This document shows positions 1-8,849 of a DNA stretch of 64,000 nt, one piece after another. Position numbers and translations under genes: made by a program. The DNA is from JALOOX01 sp964557955. Lineage in GTDB: Bacteria; Desulfobacterota; Syntrophobacteria; Syntrophobacterales; Syntrophobacteraceae. Numbering within the stretch: position 1 is the first letter of the stretch; each line of letters starts with the position of its first letter. Under the pieces are notes generated by a model. It searched no databases. It saw nothing but the letters and a program-made list of their open reading frames with translations, and was not told the DNA's origin. The DNA lies in the NCBI GenBank assembly GCA_964557955.1, contig CAZLCS010000010.1, forward strand, positions 68,499 through 132,498, in the 5' to 3' direction.

Positions 1-985
1 CTTTGGGAGAGAGGAGGGCCGCCCCCAGCACGATGTAGGAAAGCTGGCCTATGGTAGAGAACGCCAGGCGGCGCTTCAGTTCGTCCTGGGTCAGCGCGAT
101 GAGCGAGGCGACGATGATCGTGAATGCGGCGACAAACGCCACAGCGGTCCCAAGATTGAGGGAAGCCAGCAGGTCGAGGCCGAAGACTCCAGTGAGAATG
201 CGGAGAATGCAGAAGACTCCCACCTTGACAACGGCCACGGCGTGAAGCAGGGCGCTCACGGGCGTCGGAGCCACCATGGCCGCCGGGAGCCACGAATGCA
301 GGGGCATGATCCCCGCCTTGGCAAAGCCGAACAGGAACATGAAGAGCAAAACCGCCAGCAGCACCGGCGAGGCCGATGGCGGCAGGAATCCGTGCGGCGA
401 AAACTCCAGGGTTCCGGAGAGATGATACGAGAGGATCATGGCCGGCAGCACCAGCCCGATGGATGTCCCAACGATATAAAGGAGATACTTGCGGCCCGAC
501 CGTCGCGCCTCGGCATCCTGATGGTGAGTGACCAGAGGGTATGTGGCGAACGAAAGCATCTCGTAGAACAGGTAAAGTGTAAAGAGATTGGCGGAAAAGG
601 CCGCGCCGATGGTGGCCGAAAGGGCGAGGGCAAAGAAACAGAAGTAACGGGTCTGTCCGTGCTCGTTCAATCCCCGCATGTAGCCGATGGAATAGGCCGA
701 GGTGATGATCCAGAGCGACGAGGCTACCAGGGCAAAGAGCATACCGAGGGCATCCACCCGCAAAGCGATGGGCACGCCGGGCAGAACCTCAGCGAGAGTG
801 AAAACCAGTTCCTGCCCCTCCAGGACGACGGGCAGCATGGAAAGGACGATCAGGAACTTCACCCCTGCGGCCGCAAAGGTCCAGGCTTCACGGACGTTGG
901 CATTGCGACTCGAAATCAGGATCGGGACCACCCCGAGAGAAACCAGAACGGCGATCAGCGGTTTGAGGGAAGTGAGCGGTTCCAA
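1..985 (-). CDS. Mrp-type antiporter / NuoL-M-N-like membrane subunit (partial)
   Basis: The gene runs off the left edge, so only about 328 N-terminal residues are visible. The translation is almost entirely hydrophobic helices and carries the proton-conducting antiporter (Proton_antipo_M) signature: a YMRG segment, a Glu in a helix (LFYEMLSF), a Lys in FGFAKAGIMPLHSWLPAAM and the APTPVSALLHA motif. The family moves H+ and Na+ across the inner membrane. It is the last visible gene of the Mrp operon, 16 bp after mrpD, making two D-type subunits side by side. I chose a TTG start at 985 because AGGTGG lies about 9 bases upstream and no in-frame ATG is near. It could also be called MrpA N-terminal half or MbhH-like. 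Family certain, exact subunit not. Confidence 0.85.
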   Translation of the reverse strand, partial: MEPLTSLKPLIAVLVSLGVVPILISSRNANVREAWTFAAAGVKFLIVLSMLPVVLEGQELVFTLAEVLPGVPIALRVDALGMLFALVASSLWIITSAYSIGYMRGLNEHGQTRYFCFFALALSATIGAAFSANLFTLYLFYEMLSFATYPLVTHHQDAEARRSGRKYLLYIVGTSIGLVLPAMILSYHLSGTLEFSPHGFLPPSASPVLLAVLLFMFLFGFAKAGIMPLHSWLPAAMVAPTPVSALLHAVAVVKVGVFCILRILTGVFGLDLLASLNLGTAVAFVAAFTIIVASLIALTQDELKRRLAFSTIGQLSYIVLGAALLSPK

Positions 986-1001
986 TTCAGTCCACCTGCT
1001 T

Positions 1002-2519
1002 TCAGAACATCGCTGCCGGAATGGCGTGGCGAATCACCCGGCCGACGATTTCTCCCGTGTACATACCCACCAAGATGAGTCCCAAAGCCGTCATCCAAAG
1101 GGGCACCAGCATGCCCAGCGGAGCCTCCGATATGGCCGGCGCCGCGTGGCCATGGGCATGGGCATGAGCATGGGAGACATCCCCATGTGAAGCCTCCAAT
1201 GGTTCAAAGTAACCGATCTCGAAAATGCGGAAGAACAGGACCACGTTCACCAGGCTGCTGAATAGCAATGCCGAGAGAAAGCCGTAATGGCCGCCCTCGA
1301 CGGCCCCGAGCAGCAGATACCACTTGCTGAAGAAACCGCACGTCGGCGGGACTCCGATGATGGACAGCGCCCCCAACACCAGTGCCGCCATGGTCCACGG
1401 CATGGTTCGAAACAGCCCCTGCAGGCTCTCCAGCCGGCTCTCTCCCCTCACGTGGATGATGCCTCCCACGGCAAGAAAGAGGCAAAGGGTCATGAGGGCG
1501 TCGTTGACGATGTGCAGGACCGACCCCGTGAATCCCGACCGGTTGCCCAGCCAGAACCCGCCCACCATGTAGCCCACCTCAGCCACCACGATGAAGGTCA
1601 GCATCCGCTTGAAATCCTTCTCCGCCAGGGCCATCAGCGAGCCCGCGACGATGGCGACGACAGCCAGCCACACCACGGCGTCGTTCAAGCCCAGGACCCC
1701 GAAGGCATAGTCTACCGTAAATACCGTCATGACCATTCGGATCATGACATAGACCATCACCTTGGTCATGAGCGGGGCCACCAGGCTGCTCACTGGTGAA
1801 GGCGCGAAAGTGTAAGCGTTGGGCAGCCACGCGTGAAGGGGAAAGAACCCCATCTTGAGCCATACCCCGACCATCATGATGACAAAGGCCACCGTAACCA
1901 CTCGCGAGTCGTACAGAGGGGTCAGCAAACGTGCAATATCTTGCATGTTCAACGACCCGGTCACGATGTACAGATAACCGACCCCGAGCAGATAGAAGCA
2001 TGCTCCGATGGTGCCCATGAAGATGTAGTTGAGGCTGGCCAGAGGCGCACGGCCCTTTCCCAGCGCGATGAGGGCATAGCCCGTGATGGCGGCGATCTCG
2101 AGCAGCACGTACAGATTGAAGGCGTCGCCGGTAACCACCATCCCCAGAAGGCCGGTGACGAACAGGACGTAGAGCGTGTAAAAAGCGCCGCTCTTTTCAG
2201 GGAACTCCCGCTCCACCGTGGGGCGAGCAGCCCACAGGTTGACAAACCCCACCCCGGAAATCACAACCAAAACGAGTGTGTTCAGGTTGTCCACTCGATA
2301 GTAGATTCCCCATGGGGGAGCCCAGCCGCCGAACCAGTACAGATCAGGGATGCCCCTGATCACATCGGCGAGCAGGCCGATGGAGACCAGCAGGCTTCCA
2401 CCCAGTGCGGCCAGGGCCAGGGGAAAGCACCAGAGGGGCCGGAGCCAGCCGGCAGCACTGACAAAGAAGGCAGCCAGCAGGGGAATGATGACCAAAAGGG
2501 CTGGATAGTGTGCGCTCAT
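1002..2519 (-). CDS. mrpD: Na+/H+ antiporter subunit D (MrpD/MnhD)
   Basis: A 505-residue polytopic protein with about 14 helices and the Proton_antipo_M core. It shows the conserved helix Glu (NLYVLLEIAAITGYAL), the Lys-containing segment before FFPLHAWLPNAY and the PSPVSSLVAPL motif. MrpD is one of the ion-translocating subunits of the multi-subunit Mrp antiporter in the inner membrane, homologous to NuoM/NuoN of complex I. A His-rich cytoplasmic or periplasmic loop (HAHAHAHGHA) near residue 455 is unusual and might bind metal. The ATG overlaps the TGA of mrpC by 4 bases, which indicates translational coupling in the operon. Confidence 0.93.
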   Translation of the reverse strand: MSAHYPALLVIIPLLAAFFVSAAGWLRPLWCFPLALAALGGSLLVSIGLLADVIRGIPDLYWFGGWAPPWGIYYRVDNLNTLVLVVISGVGFVNLWAARPTVEREFPEKSGAFYTLYVLFVTGLLGMVVTGDAFNLYVLLEIAAITGYALIALGKGRAPLASLNYIFMGTIGACFYLLGVGYLYIVTGSLNMQDIARLLTPLYDSRVVTVAFVIMMVGVWLKMGFFPLHAWLPNAYTFAPSPVSSLVAPLMTKVMVYVMIRMVMTVFTVDYAFGVLGLNDAVVWLAVVAIVAGSLMALAEKDFKRMLTFIVVAEVGYMVGGFWLGNRSGFTGSVLHIVNDALMTLCLFLAVGGIIHVRGESRLESLQGLFRTMPWTMAALVLGALSIIGVPPTCGFFSKWYLLLGAVEGGHYGFLSALLFSSLVNVVLFFRIFEIGYFEPLEASHGDVSHAHAHAHGHAAPAISEAPLGMLVPLWMTALGLILVGMYTGEIVGRVIRHAIPAAMF

Positions 2520-2911
2520 GGCTCTCGAATGTGCTTCAGGATTTCGTCTTCTTCCAGGGTCTGGTATCGGCGGTAAACCGCTGTGGCAATGGCCAGGGCC
2601 ACGCCCAGCGTGGCTACCGAGACGACAATGGCGGTGAGCATCAGAACGTGGGGCAATGGATTGATGTAGTCAACAGCCTGGGCCACCGTGTGAGCGGTGT
2701 CATGGCCATGCTCGATGATGGGGATGGTGGCCCCCTTCTTGACTCCGATGGAGACATAGAACAGGATGACGGCCGTCTGAAATATGTTCATCCCCACGAT
2801 CTTCTTCACCAAATTGTTCTTGGCGATCATCGCGTAGAGGCCGATCATCATCAGCGTGATGTAAATCCAGTAGTTGTCCTTTTCTATGATCTGGCGGAGG
2901 ACGTCTTCCAC
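2516..2911 (-). CDS. mrpC: Na+/H+ antiporter subunit C (MrpC/MnhC, NuoK-like)
   Basis: A 131-residue protein with three hydrophobic helices, matching the NuoK/MnhC family. The conserved pattern is visible in the middle helix (GMNIFQTAVILFYVSIG) and in the third helix following PLPHVLMLTAIVV. It is the small core subunit that sits beside the D-type subunits in Mrp complexes. The reading frame starts 3 bp after the mrpB-type gene ends and overlaps mrpD by 4 bp. Length is normal for the family. Confidence 0.92.
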   Translation of the reverse strand: MEDVLRQIIEKDNYWIYITLMMIGLYAMIAKNNLVKKIVGMNIFQTAVILFYVSIGVKKGATIPIIEHGHDTAHTVAQAVDYINPLPHVLMLTAIVVSVATLGVALAIATAVYRRYQTLEEDEILKHIREP

Positions 2912-2914
2912 GGC

Positions 2915-3754
2915 CTACAACCCCTCGTCATACCGGCCCAGGGAGGCCAGATTCTTGAAGATCCATACCATGGTGCCCATGACCGCCATACCCACTCCCA
3001 CTTCCACAATGAAAATCCCGTGGGAGCGCGCCATGATCGGTCCACCGGGCAAAATGGTGGCCAGGGCCTGATAGTCCAGAAAATTGTATCCGAGGATGAG
3101 ACACAGTGCCCCGGTACCGGCGTAAATGAACACCCCTATGGGGCTGAAGAGGGCGCTCGTCTTTTCTCCCATGCGCTTCAAGGCGCTCCTCAGGTTGTGA
3201 GACACGGAAAGCAAAATGATACTTGCCCCGAGGATCACCCCTCCCTGAAACCCTCCACCGGGACTGTGGTGCCCGTGGGCGATGACATACAGGCCGAAAA
3301 GCTGGATAAACGGAATGAGGTAACGACAGACCTTCTCGATGATGAAATCGTAGGGCGTCCAGATGCTGTCGACCGGCTCAAACTCATGCAGAGGCAGGGA
3401 GACCTCTCCTCCGCCCTTGATTCGAAAGGTCAAGCCGGTCAATCGATGCCGGTACTGTCTCTCCGCTGCCCGCTGAGATCGACGGGAGGGAGGGACCCGC
3501 AACAGCAGAAAGCAGGCTACACCGGCCGAAAAAATGACCGTCGTCTCGAACATGGTGTCGAAGCCCCGGTAATCGGCCAGGACCGAAGTGACCACATTGG
3601 GCACAGCAGTTTCTTCGATGGATTTTTCAATGTAACGGGGCGAGACGTGGGTGCTTGCAGGGGATGCCGGGTCTCCAAGGGCGGGAAAATCAATGGTGGC
3701 GTACTCCAGAACCGCTCCCACCAGAACGACTATGATCAGTCCCAGGATCTTCAA
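2915..3754 (-). CDS. mrpB: Mrp antiporter subunit B, fused MbhE/MbhF-type
   Basis: A 279-residue membrane protein with two parts. Residues 1-90 hold two helices around a loop with an IEETAVPNVVTSVL segment, resembling the MbhE-type domain. The C-terminal half is the MnhB/MbhF domain, with IAHGHHSPGGGFQGGVILGA as its hallmark. In many organisms these are separate polypeptides or part of a long MrpA. The start is TTG at 3754: it overlaps the upstream TGA as TTGA and has GGAGG 8 bases before it. A longer reading frame upstream exists but only duplicates the preceding gene out of frame. Cation/proton exchange across the inner membrane is the family role. Confidence 0.88.
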   Translation of the reverse strand: MKILGLIIVVLVGAVLEYATIDFPALGDPASPASTHVSPRYIEKSIEETAVPNVVTSVLADYRGFDTMFETTVIFSAGVACFLLLRVPPSRRSQRAAERQYRHRLTGLTFRIKGGGEVSLPLHEFEPVDSIWTPYDFIIEKVCRYLIPFIQLFGLYVIAHGHHSPGGGFQGGVILGASIILLSVSHNLRSALKRMGEKTSALFSPIGVFIYAGTGALCLILGYNFLDYQALATILPGGPIMARSHGIFIVEVGVGMAVMGTMVWIFKNLASLGRYDEGL

Positions 3755-3999
3755 TCCTTCGTCCTCCGAGTGGTGTGATACACGGCAGCTATGAAAAAGA
3801 CCGTGCTGACCCCGGCACCCACCGAGGCCTCCGTGAATGCCACGTCCACGGCCCCCATGATGGCCCACAGCAGGCACATCATAAAACTGTAGGCGCCGAA
3901 AAGAATGGCCGCTCCCAGCAGGTCCCGGATCATGATGGCCCCGATCCCGCAAATCACCACCAGCAACAATATGAGCAGGTCCAGCTGCCAGATCATCAT
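3751..3999 (-). CDS. Mrp antiporter DUF4040 / MbhD-type subunit
   Basis: An 82-residue protein of three hydrophobic helices. It contains the motif DVAFTEASVGAGVSTVFF, typical of DUF4040 (MbhD, or the C-terminal segment of MrpA). Because it stands alone, the MrpA C-terminal portion is split into separate genes here. ATG at 3999 (or 3996) is preceded by GAGGTGAG; the upstream extension of the frame lies inside mrpG and is rejected. Tightly coupled to both neighbours. Confidence 0.87.
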   Translation of the reverse strand: MMIWQLDLLILLLVVICGIGAIMIRDLLGAAILFGAYSFMMCLLWAIMGAVDVAFTEASVGAGVSTVFFIAAVYHTTRRTKD

Positions 4000-4003
4000 C
4001 GGC

Positions 4004-4333
4004 TCACCTCCGAGGCTCCCCCTTCTTCCAGGGCTCCAGGCCGGCGCGAAACCCGGCGTCGCAGATGGCATGGGTGGCCGTAGGACTGGCCAGAAAGACG
4101 AAAACAACGATCAGCATCAGTTTCAGGCCCGTCAGCACGGAGTCAACGGAAAGGGGGAACAGCTGATGAATAGCCAGCCCGAAAAGAGCCAACAAAGCTC
4201 CAGAAGTGTCCAGCTTGCCGGCCGGATGCAGCCTGGAGTAAAAGTCGGGAAAGCGCAGGAGGCCCAACGTCCCACCTGCGAAGAAGATGAGCCCCGCCAC
4301 CAGGCAGATGACGACGATCACATCGATCACCAT
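4004..4333 (-). CDS. mrpG: Na+/H+ antiporter subunit G (MrpG/MnhG)
   Basis: A 109-residue protein with three helices and the MnhG/PhaG signature (GLLRFPDFYSRLHPAGKLDTSG). ATG at 4333 follows GGAGTGT on the minus strand; the 14 extra residues of the longer frame are not hydrophobic and are unlikely to be used. MrpG is a small accessory membrane subunit essential for Mrp assembly in studied systems. Confidence 0.9.
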   Translation of the reverse strand: MVIDVIVVICLVAGLIFFAGGTLGLLRFPDFYSRLHPAGKLDTSGALLALFGLAIHQLFPLSVDSVLTGLKLMLIVVFVFLASPTATHAICDAGFRAGLEPWKKGEPRR

Positions 4334-4417
4334 ACACTCCCCCCCGATTGGCCCACACGAGGCCGGCGTCCGCACACCATACCGATGTTGGAAGCAAGCC
4401 GGGCGCCGCCCTCTGCG

Positions 4418-4708
4418 CTAAAAGGGTTTTTCATAATAGAGCCCCTTCCGCTTCTGGAAATACCGAGCGGCAGCCAGAACCGCGATGAAATTGAGCAGGG
4501 CATAGGCCAGGGCGATGTCGACGAACATGTCCAGTCGGTGGTAAAGCAGGCCGATGAGAATCAGCATGACCGTTGTCTTGGTTCCGATGGCATTCACTCC
4601 GATCATCCGGTCCGGAACCGTGGGGCCGAAGATGCCCCGGTAGAGTGAAAGCAGCATCAGGCCACCGAGAAACAGACTGCAACCCAGGAAGAAATCGTCC
4701 ACCCTCAA
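4418..4708 (-). CDS. mrpF: Na+/H+ antiporter subunit F (MrpF/MnhF)
   Basis: A 96-residue, three-helix protein with the family pattern GPTVPDRMIGVNAIGTK and ALLNFIAVLAAARYF. Its ATG overlaps the TGA of mrpE by 4 bases. MrpF is a small subunit of the Mrp complex, also linked to cholate efflux in Bacillus homologues. An 84-bp gap separates it from mrpG. Confidence 0.92.
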   Translation of the reverse strand: MRVDDFFLGCSLFLGGLMLLSLYRGIFGPTVPDRMIGVNAIGTKTTVMLILIGLLYHRLDMFVDIALAYALLNFIAVLAAARYFQKRKGLYYEKPF

Positions 4709-5316
4709 TCCTCCCCGAAGGCCCGCGCGATGCGCCGCTCCATCTCCCCGGGAAGTCCATCTCCGCTGTGACGGTCGATGGCGTGAACACTGAAGTCCCG
4801 GTGAAAATTGACGTAGATCGTAACGGTGCCCGGCGTCAACGTGATGGAATTGGCAAAGGTGATCTGGGCCAGGTCACTCCTTAATCGGCTCCGAAACCGG
4901 ACCACCTGTGGGTCTATCAGTTCCAGCATCCGAGGGTGGAAAGAAAGATACAGTACATGCAGAGCCGAAAGGAAAATTTGATAGAGAAGCCAGGGCAGGT
5001 ACCCCAGAAACCTGAAAGCCGTGCGAAAGGTTGTTCGGGTCAGGGGTCTGGCGAAGAGAAGGTCCGCGCTGAAATACGAAACAAGGGCGCAGGACAGCAC
5101 GCCCAGAGACAGGTGGAAGGAGTCGAACTTCCCCGACAGCACGCACCACAGCACCATCATAATGATAAAGGTACCCACGTAAGCAGAACCGCATGGTTTT
5201 GAAGAATCCCGGGTTAGAGACCGGAAGAAGGCAGCTCCGTAAGCGGAGTGCGTCGTCTTACTCCGTTTAGGGGCGGGAAGGTCGTGCTTTGACTGTTCTG
5301 CGGTGTCTTCTTTCAT
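4705..5316 (-). CDS. mrpE: Na+/H+ antiporter subunit E (MrpE/MnhE)
   Basis: About 203 residues; the C-terminal 165 match the MnhE family, with two helices and a soluble tail ending in ITLTPGTVTIYV followed by a VHAIDR segment. The 45-residue polar N-terminal extension is longer than usual. I place the start at ATG 5316 (MKEDTAEQ), preceded weakly by GGGAA; a start at 5373 is possible. First gene of the antiporter operon, so its promoter should lie in the region upstream of 5316, where I see no clear consensus. Confidence 0.88.
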   Translation of the reverse strand: MKEDTAEQSKHDLPAPKRSKTTHSAYGAAFFRSLTRDSSKPCGSAYVGTFIIMMVLWCVLSGKFDSFHLSLGVLSCALVSYFSADLLFARPLTRTTFRTAFRFLGYLPWLLYQIFLSALHVLYLSFHPRMLELIDPQVVRFRSRLRSDLAQITFANSITLTPGTVTIYVNFHRDFSVHAIDRHSGDGLPGEMERRIARAFGED

Positions 5317-5500
5317 ATCATTCCCAATATGATCGTAATATGAAAATTTTTGCAGGGACCTCTCTAATACCAATCCCGGATTTTGTCAAATCGAATCAAG
5401 GGTCGGCAGGAATTTGTCTATGGGAAGATCAGGTCCGAATCGAGGTCAAGCCATTCGAAACCGAATATCCCAATCTCCGGGGCAGGCTCGTTGGTATCTA

Positions 5501-5653
5501 AGTACATCTCCACACAATCGAGTGTCCAATACTTGGGTCGTCATTCCGGCAGTTTTCAAGCCGGAATCCACAAAAGAAACTGGGTGCCGGCCAAAAGACT
5601 GCCGGCATGACGAGGTGAAAACGGACATACTCTTTTGTGAAACTGTACTGAGC
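5501..5653 (+). repeat. MITE-like dispersed repeat, copy 1
   Basis: An imperfect palindrome about 150 bp long whose ends read GTACATCTCC and the inverted AACTGTAC. Two internal hairpins are built from CATTCCGGC/GCCGGAATC and GATGCCGGC/GCCGGCATGAC-type arms. It shares this architecture with copies at 24149, 29220 and 63803. Flanking triplets are TAA and TGA. No coding capacity. Confidence 0.8.
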
Positions 5654-6024
5654 AGAAGACGCCGTGGGAAAGCTGACCCATCCCGCGACATCGAAACACG
5701 TCCACGTGGTGTTCCGGGGCAAACGTTCAGGTGGGATGGTGACCGGTCATGTGTAACAAGTCGGCTTGCTTGAACGAGCGGTGCTCAAGCTTCCACAAAA
5801 GGGAATCCCGATTCCGAAACAATAGCTGCATGGCTCAAAGCGAATTCCATCGCAGGGGATGGCTGCCCTGAGCTCTTCATCCATTCACGGTGTACTGCCT
5901 GCCGCGACGTTCACCTATCCCTCTCCTGGAATGTTGAACGGCATCCATCGTGGTTGAATCCTGCGCTGCCATGGAGAGTATGCCGGAGTCAATCAGGTGG
6001 GGGATATGAAGCGATTTGAGGTGT
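5654..6024. other. Gene-free interval
   Basis: Between repeat copy 1 and the end of the PAS kinase gene. I find no credible reading frame. A short inverted repeat, GCTTGA/TCAAGC, lies near 5768-5791. Together with the repeat, this makes about 700 bp without a gene upstream of mrpE. Confidence 0.5.
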
Positions 6025-7524
6025 CTAAAGATCCCTGGCGATAGAGATGTAAAAGGTAGTGTGGACCCCGGGCTGGGATTCGAGCCAGATGCGGCCGCGA
6101 TGCTTTTCGACGATGGTCTTGACAATGGCGAGGCCGAGACCGGTTCCCTCGACGCCGCGTGATGTTTCGTTGCGCTGAAACTGTTCGAAGATCTTGTCGG
6201 AATCCTCCTGCTGGATGCCCACACCGTTATCCTTGACGAGAAAGGTGTGGAATTCACCCGACTCCTGATACCCGATTTCGATGCGGCTCAGCTTGTTTCC
6301 TCCATATTTCAGGGCATTGTCCACCAGATTGCGGAAAACGCGCAGCATGCACTGCCTGTCCGCACGGATTGTCGGGATGCTTTCCGGTTCGACCCACGCA
6401 ATTTGACGAACCCCCAGGAGCGCTCCGAATTCTTCCCGGACCATGTGCAATACTTCGAGAGGATCCATGGATTCGAACTGCAGTGCGACCTCCTTGGCCC
6501 TGATGTAGGCATTGATTTCCTCCACGAGGGCAACAGCGTGCTCGGAAGTCTTCAGGATCTGGCTGCAAAAGGACTTGCCCCGCTCATCCAGATATTCATC
6601 GTAGCGTTTGCAAAGCAGGCGAACCAGTCCGTGGATGCCAATGAGGGGGCTCTTCAAATCGTGTGAGATGGAGTAGGCGAAGAGCTTGATCTTCTCGGCG
6701 TTTTCCTGCAGCGCTTTCTCCATCTGCTTGCGCTCGGTGATGTCCAGAGAATACTCGATCATCTGAACCACGTTTCCCTGCTGGTCGAATATGGGGTACC
6801 CGTGCACTTCGTAGTCCCTGGGATTGCCATCCCGGTCGAAGTGGACATGTTCGACGGTCACCGGTTTCCTGGTCTGTTTCACGACCGCCAGAGGGCAGGT
6901 GTGCTCCGGCTCAGTGCACGGAGAACTTCGACGATGGGTCAATGCGTAGCAGGTCGTTGTGGGTGTCAGAGGCCCGAAGCGAGCTGCGGAGTTGGCCATC
7001 TTGATGACGTAGGTTTCGGCGTCAAGGACGTAGAATGGATGCGGCAGCGATTCCAGGACATTTCTGAGGAACTCGTTCTGTTGGCGTATCTTCTTCTCTG
7101 ATTTCTGGAGGTCGGAAACGTTGATCAGGATTCCAAGATACTGCTGAGCTCCTCCCTCGTCGTCCGTCTGGGCCATCGCTGACCAGAGCATTTCCCGGGC
7201 CTGACCGTCCCTGCCGAGCAGTTGAATGGGGGCGTCTTTCAGACGCCCGGTGTCCAGGAGGATTTGCCAGCTTATCTCAAACGAAGACTTGTAAGCGCCC
7301 TCGGCTATGAAGTCAGCAAAATGCCTGCCCACAACCTGGCCTGCTTCATACCCCGTCACCTCCAGCCAGAAGCTGTTCACATTCCGAATGACCCCATTGG
7401 CATCAGCGGAAAAGTACATCACGGGGGCGTGCTGGATGAGAGCCTCGCAGACACCTCCCACGTTCCAGTCAAACGGATACCCGGATTCGACGGGATCCTC
7501 AGATTCAGATCGTGACCGCGTCAT
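6025..7524 (-). CDS. PAS-PAS sensor histidine kinase
   Basis: A 499-residue soluble kinase. Residues ~25-140 and ~150-265 are two PAS/PAC domains, the second ending in DITERKQ. HisKA follows with the phospho-acceptor His288 (SISHDLKSPL), then HATPase_c with N, G1 and G2 boxes (NLVDNALKYGG, DNGVGI, GTGLGLAIV). The second PAS carries a Cys-containing insert (Cys192, Cys203, Cys210) of a kind seen in anaerobe PAS domains; a metal or redox role is possible but unproven. No membrane helix, so it senses a cytoplasmic signal. No response regulator gene is adjacent. GGAGAAG precedes the ATG. Confidence 0.9.
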   Translation of the reverse strand: MTRSRSESEDPVESGYPFDWNVGGVCEALIQHAPVMYFSADANGVIRNVNSFWLEVTGYEAGQVVGRHFADFIAEGAYKSSFEISWQILLDTGRLKDAPIQLLGRDGQAREMLWSAMAQTDDEGGAQQYLGILINVSDLQKSEKKIRQQNEFLRNVLESLPHPFYVLDAETYVIKMANSAARFGPLTPTTTCYALTHRRSSPCTEPEHTCPLAVVKQTRKPVTVEHVHFDRDGNPRDYEVHGYPIFDQQGNVVQMIEYSLDITERKQMEKALQENAEKIKLFAYSISHDLKSPLIGIHGLVRLLCKRYDEYLDERGKSFCSQILKTSEHAVALVEEINAYIRAKEVALQFESMDPLEVLHMVREEFGALLGVRQIAWVEPESIPTIRADRQCMLRVFRNLVDNALKYGGNKLSRIEIGYQESGEFHTFLVKDNGVGIQQEDSDKIFEQFQRNETSRGVEGTGLGLAIVKTIVEKHRGRIWLESQPGVHTTFYISIARDL

Positions 7525-7738
7525 ATGCTTCTCCGTCGGAACATCTCGGCCCCTGCCCGTATTCCCTTGGCAGGACCTGTTTCACCATGAATTATAGCCA
7601 CGCTCGGCGACAAATCGAGAGTCGAAAAGGGGAGATTTGGTTGTCACAGATGTCGACCGGTCGCCGGGCTACCGCGCTGCACGAAAAGGCAGAGCAGCTC
7701 TGACGGACTTGCATGCTCTTCAACCAAATTCCGGCGGA

Positions 7739-8848
7739 TCAAAAGACGCTCTTGTGAAATCGCTGACCTTTCCAGCTCAGGATGGCTCCCTCCGGGGTGA
7801 TTTCCTCCAGTCGAAGCCCACTGGTCACTTCCTCACCTTCCCGCATTCTCCTGCCGTTGATGGTCACCATGCGCTCTTCAGGTCGATCCGAGTAGACGAG
7901 GAAAGAAAAGGTGAGCCTCGGAACTTCGTGGCGGATGCCGGGTGGCATGTCGTAGAGCTCTTTCGTTCCCTGAGGTCTGGACAAGGCCTTGTGCTGCGCA
8001 GGTTCGCCACGCCGGGGCGTCATGGGATCGGGAGCTGGCCGCTCCTCAACTGGAGCTGGCGGAGCGGCCGGGCGTTGTGCTTTTTCGACGGCTGGGGACT
8101 GTGTGACGACCGGCCGGCTGTTGGTGGCTTCCGCCGCTCTGGGAACAGTCGGCGGCGCGGTGGCAAAGCTCTGCTGCGCTGCGGCCGGCTTTTTCACGGG
8201 AGCGGCCGGGACCCCGGGGGGCCGATCGCGCAGCTTTGAACCGAAACGGTCTTCAGCCTGTGCGGCCGTTGTCGAAATGGTCTTGCCTTCGCGATTTGCG
8301 GCGGCTGCAGGAGGGGAGGGGACCCCGGCGGCGGCCGTCTTTGAAGCGGAATTCGGAGGAGGTGCTGCAGGTGCCGCAATTTCCGTTGTGCCGGCAGGTT
8401 CGGTGGATGAGGAAACGGCCGCCTGTCCTGCGGGCGGAACGGATACTGAGGGTTCACCTTTGCCCGCAGAGTCTGCAGGTGTCAAGGAGCTGGGCGCCCG
8501 CGCAGATCCAACAGAAGGTGCGGCCTCCGGTGGCTCGGCCGCGAGCTTCTCCCGGGGAGGGCCGGCTTCCGGCGATTGTGACGGATGCCATTGCCTTGCA
8601 TTCTTTGCTTCGGACATGCCGGGTTCCTGGACCGCCTTCGGCGGTGTCTCCACCCGTGCTTCCCAGGGACGAAGCGCCATGAGAACAACTCCGGCGTTGA
8701 CAGCCAGCGCGATGACCAGCAAATAGGGCCATGTGCGACGCCGTTTCCCTCGATTCGGCTTGTAGGACTGAACGGTGCCGATGCCGGGCGCCTTGCCCTG
8801 CTGACGTTCGGCCTCAGATTTTTTCAGTGCATCCAGTATGTAAGACAT
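7739..8848 (-). CDS. gspB: Type II secretion assembly protein GspB
   Basis: 369 residues. It begins with the family hallmark MSYILDALKKSEAERQ, has one membrane helix at ~35-55, a long Pro/Ala-rich linker (~60-280) and a C-terminal GspB domain (LTFSFLVYSDRPEERMVTIN to WKGQRFHKSVF). GspB works with GspA/ExeA to place the secretin in the outer membrane through the peptidoglycan. The ATG at 8848 lies 1 base past the stop of the exeA-type gene; a GTG at 8857 is an alternative. No other type II secretion genes are in the window. Confidence 0.92.
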   Translation of the reverse strand: MSYILDALKKSEAERQQGKAPGIGTVQSYKPNRGKRRRTWPYLLVIALAVNAGVVLMALRPWEARVETPPKAVQEPGMSEAKNARQWHPSQSPEAGPPREKLAAEPPEAAPSVGSARAPSSLTPADSAGKGEPSVSVPPAGQAAVSSSTEPAGTTEIAAPAAPPPNSASKTAAAGVPSPPAAAANREGKTISTTAAQAEDRFGSKLRDRPPGVPAAPVKKPAAAQQSFATAPPTVPRAAEATNSRPVVTQSPAVEKAQRPAAPPAPVEERPAPDPMTPRRGEPAQHKALSRPQGTKELYDMPPGIRHEVPRLTFSFLVYSDRPEERMVTINGRRMREGEEVTSGLRLEEITPEGAILSWKGQRFHKSVF

Positions 8849-8849
8849 C

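Noticed and set aside
242..1078. A 278-codon plus-strand open frame opposite the partial Mrp subunit
   Set aside because: The minus-strand product has all the antiporter motifs; the plus-strand product is a charged shadow.
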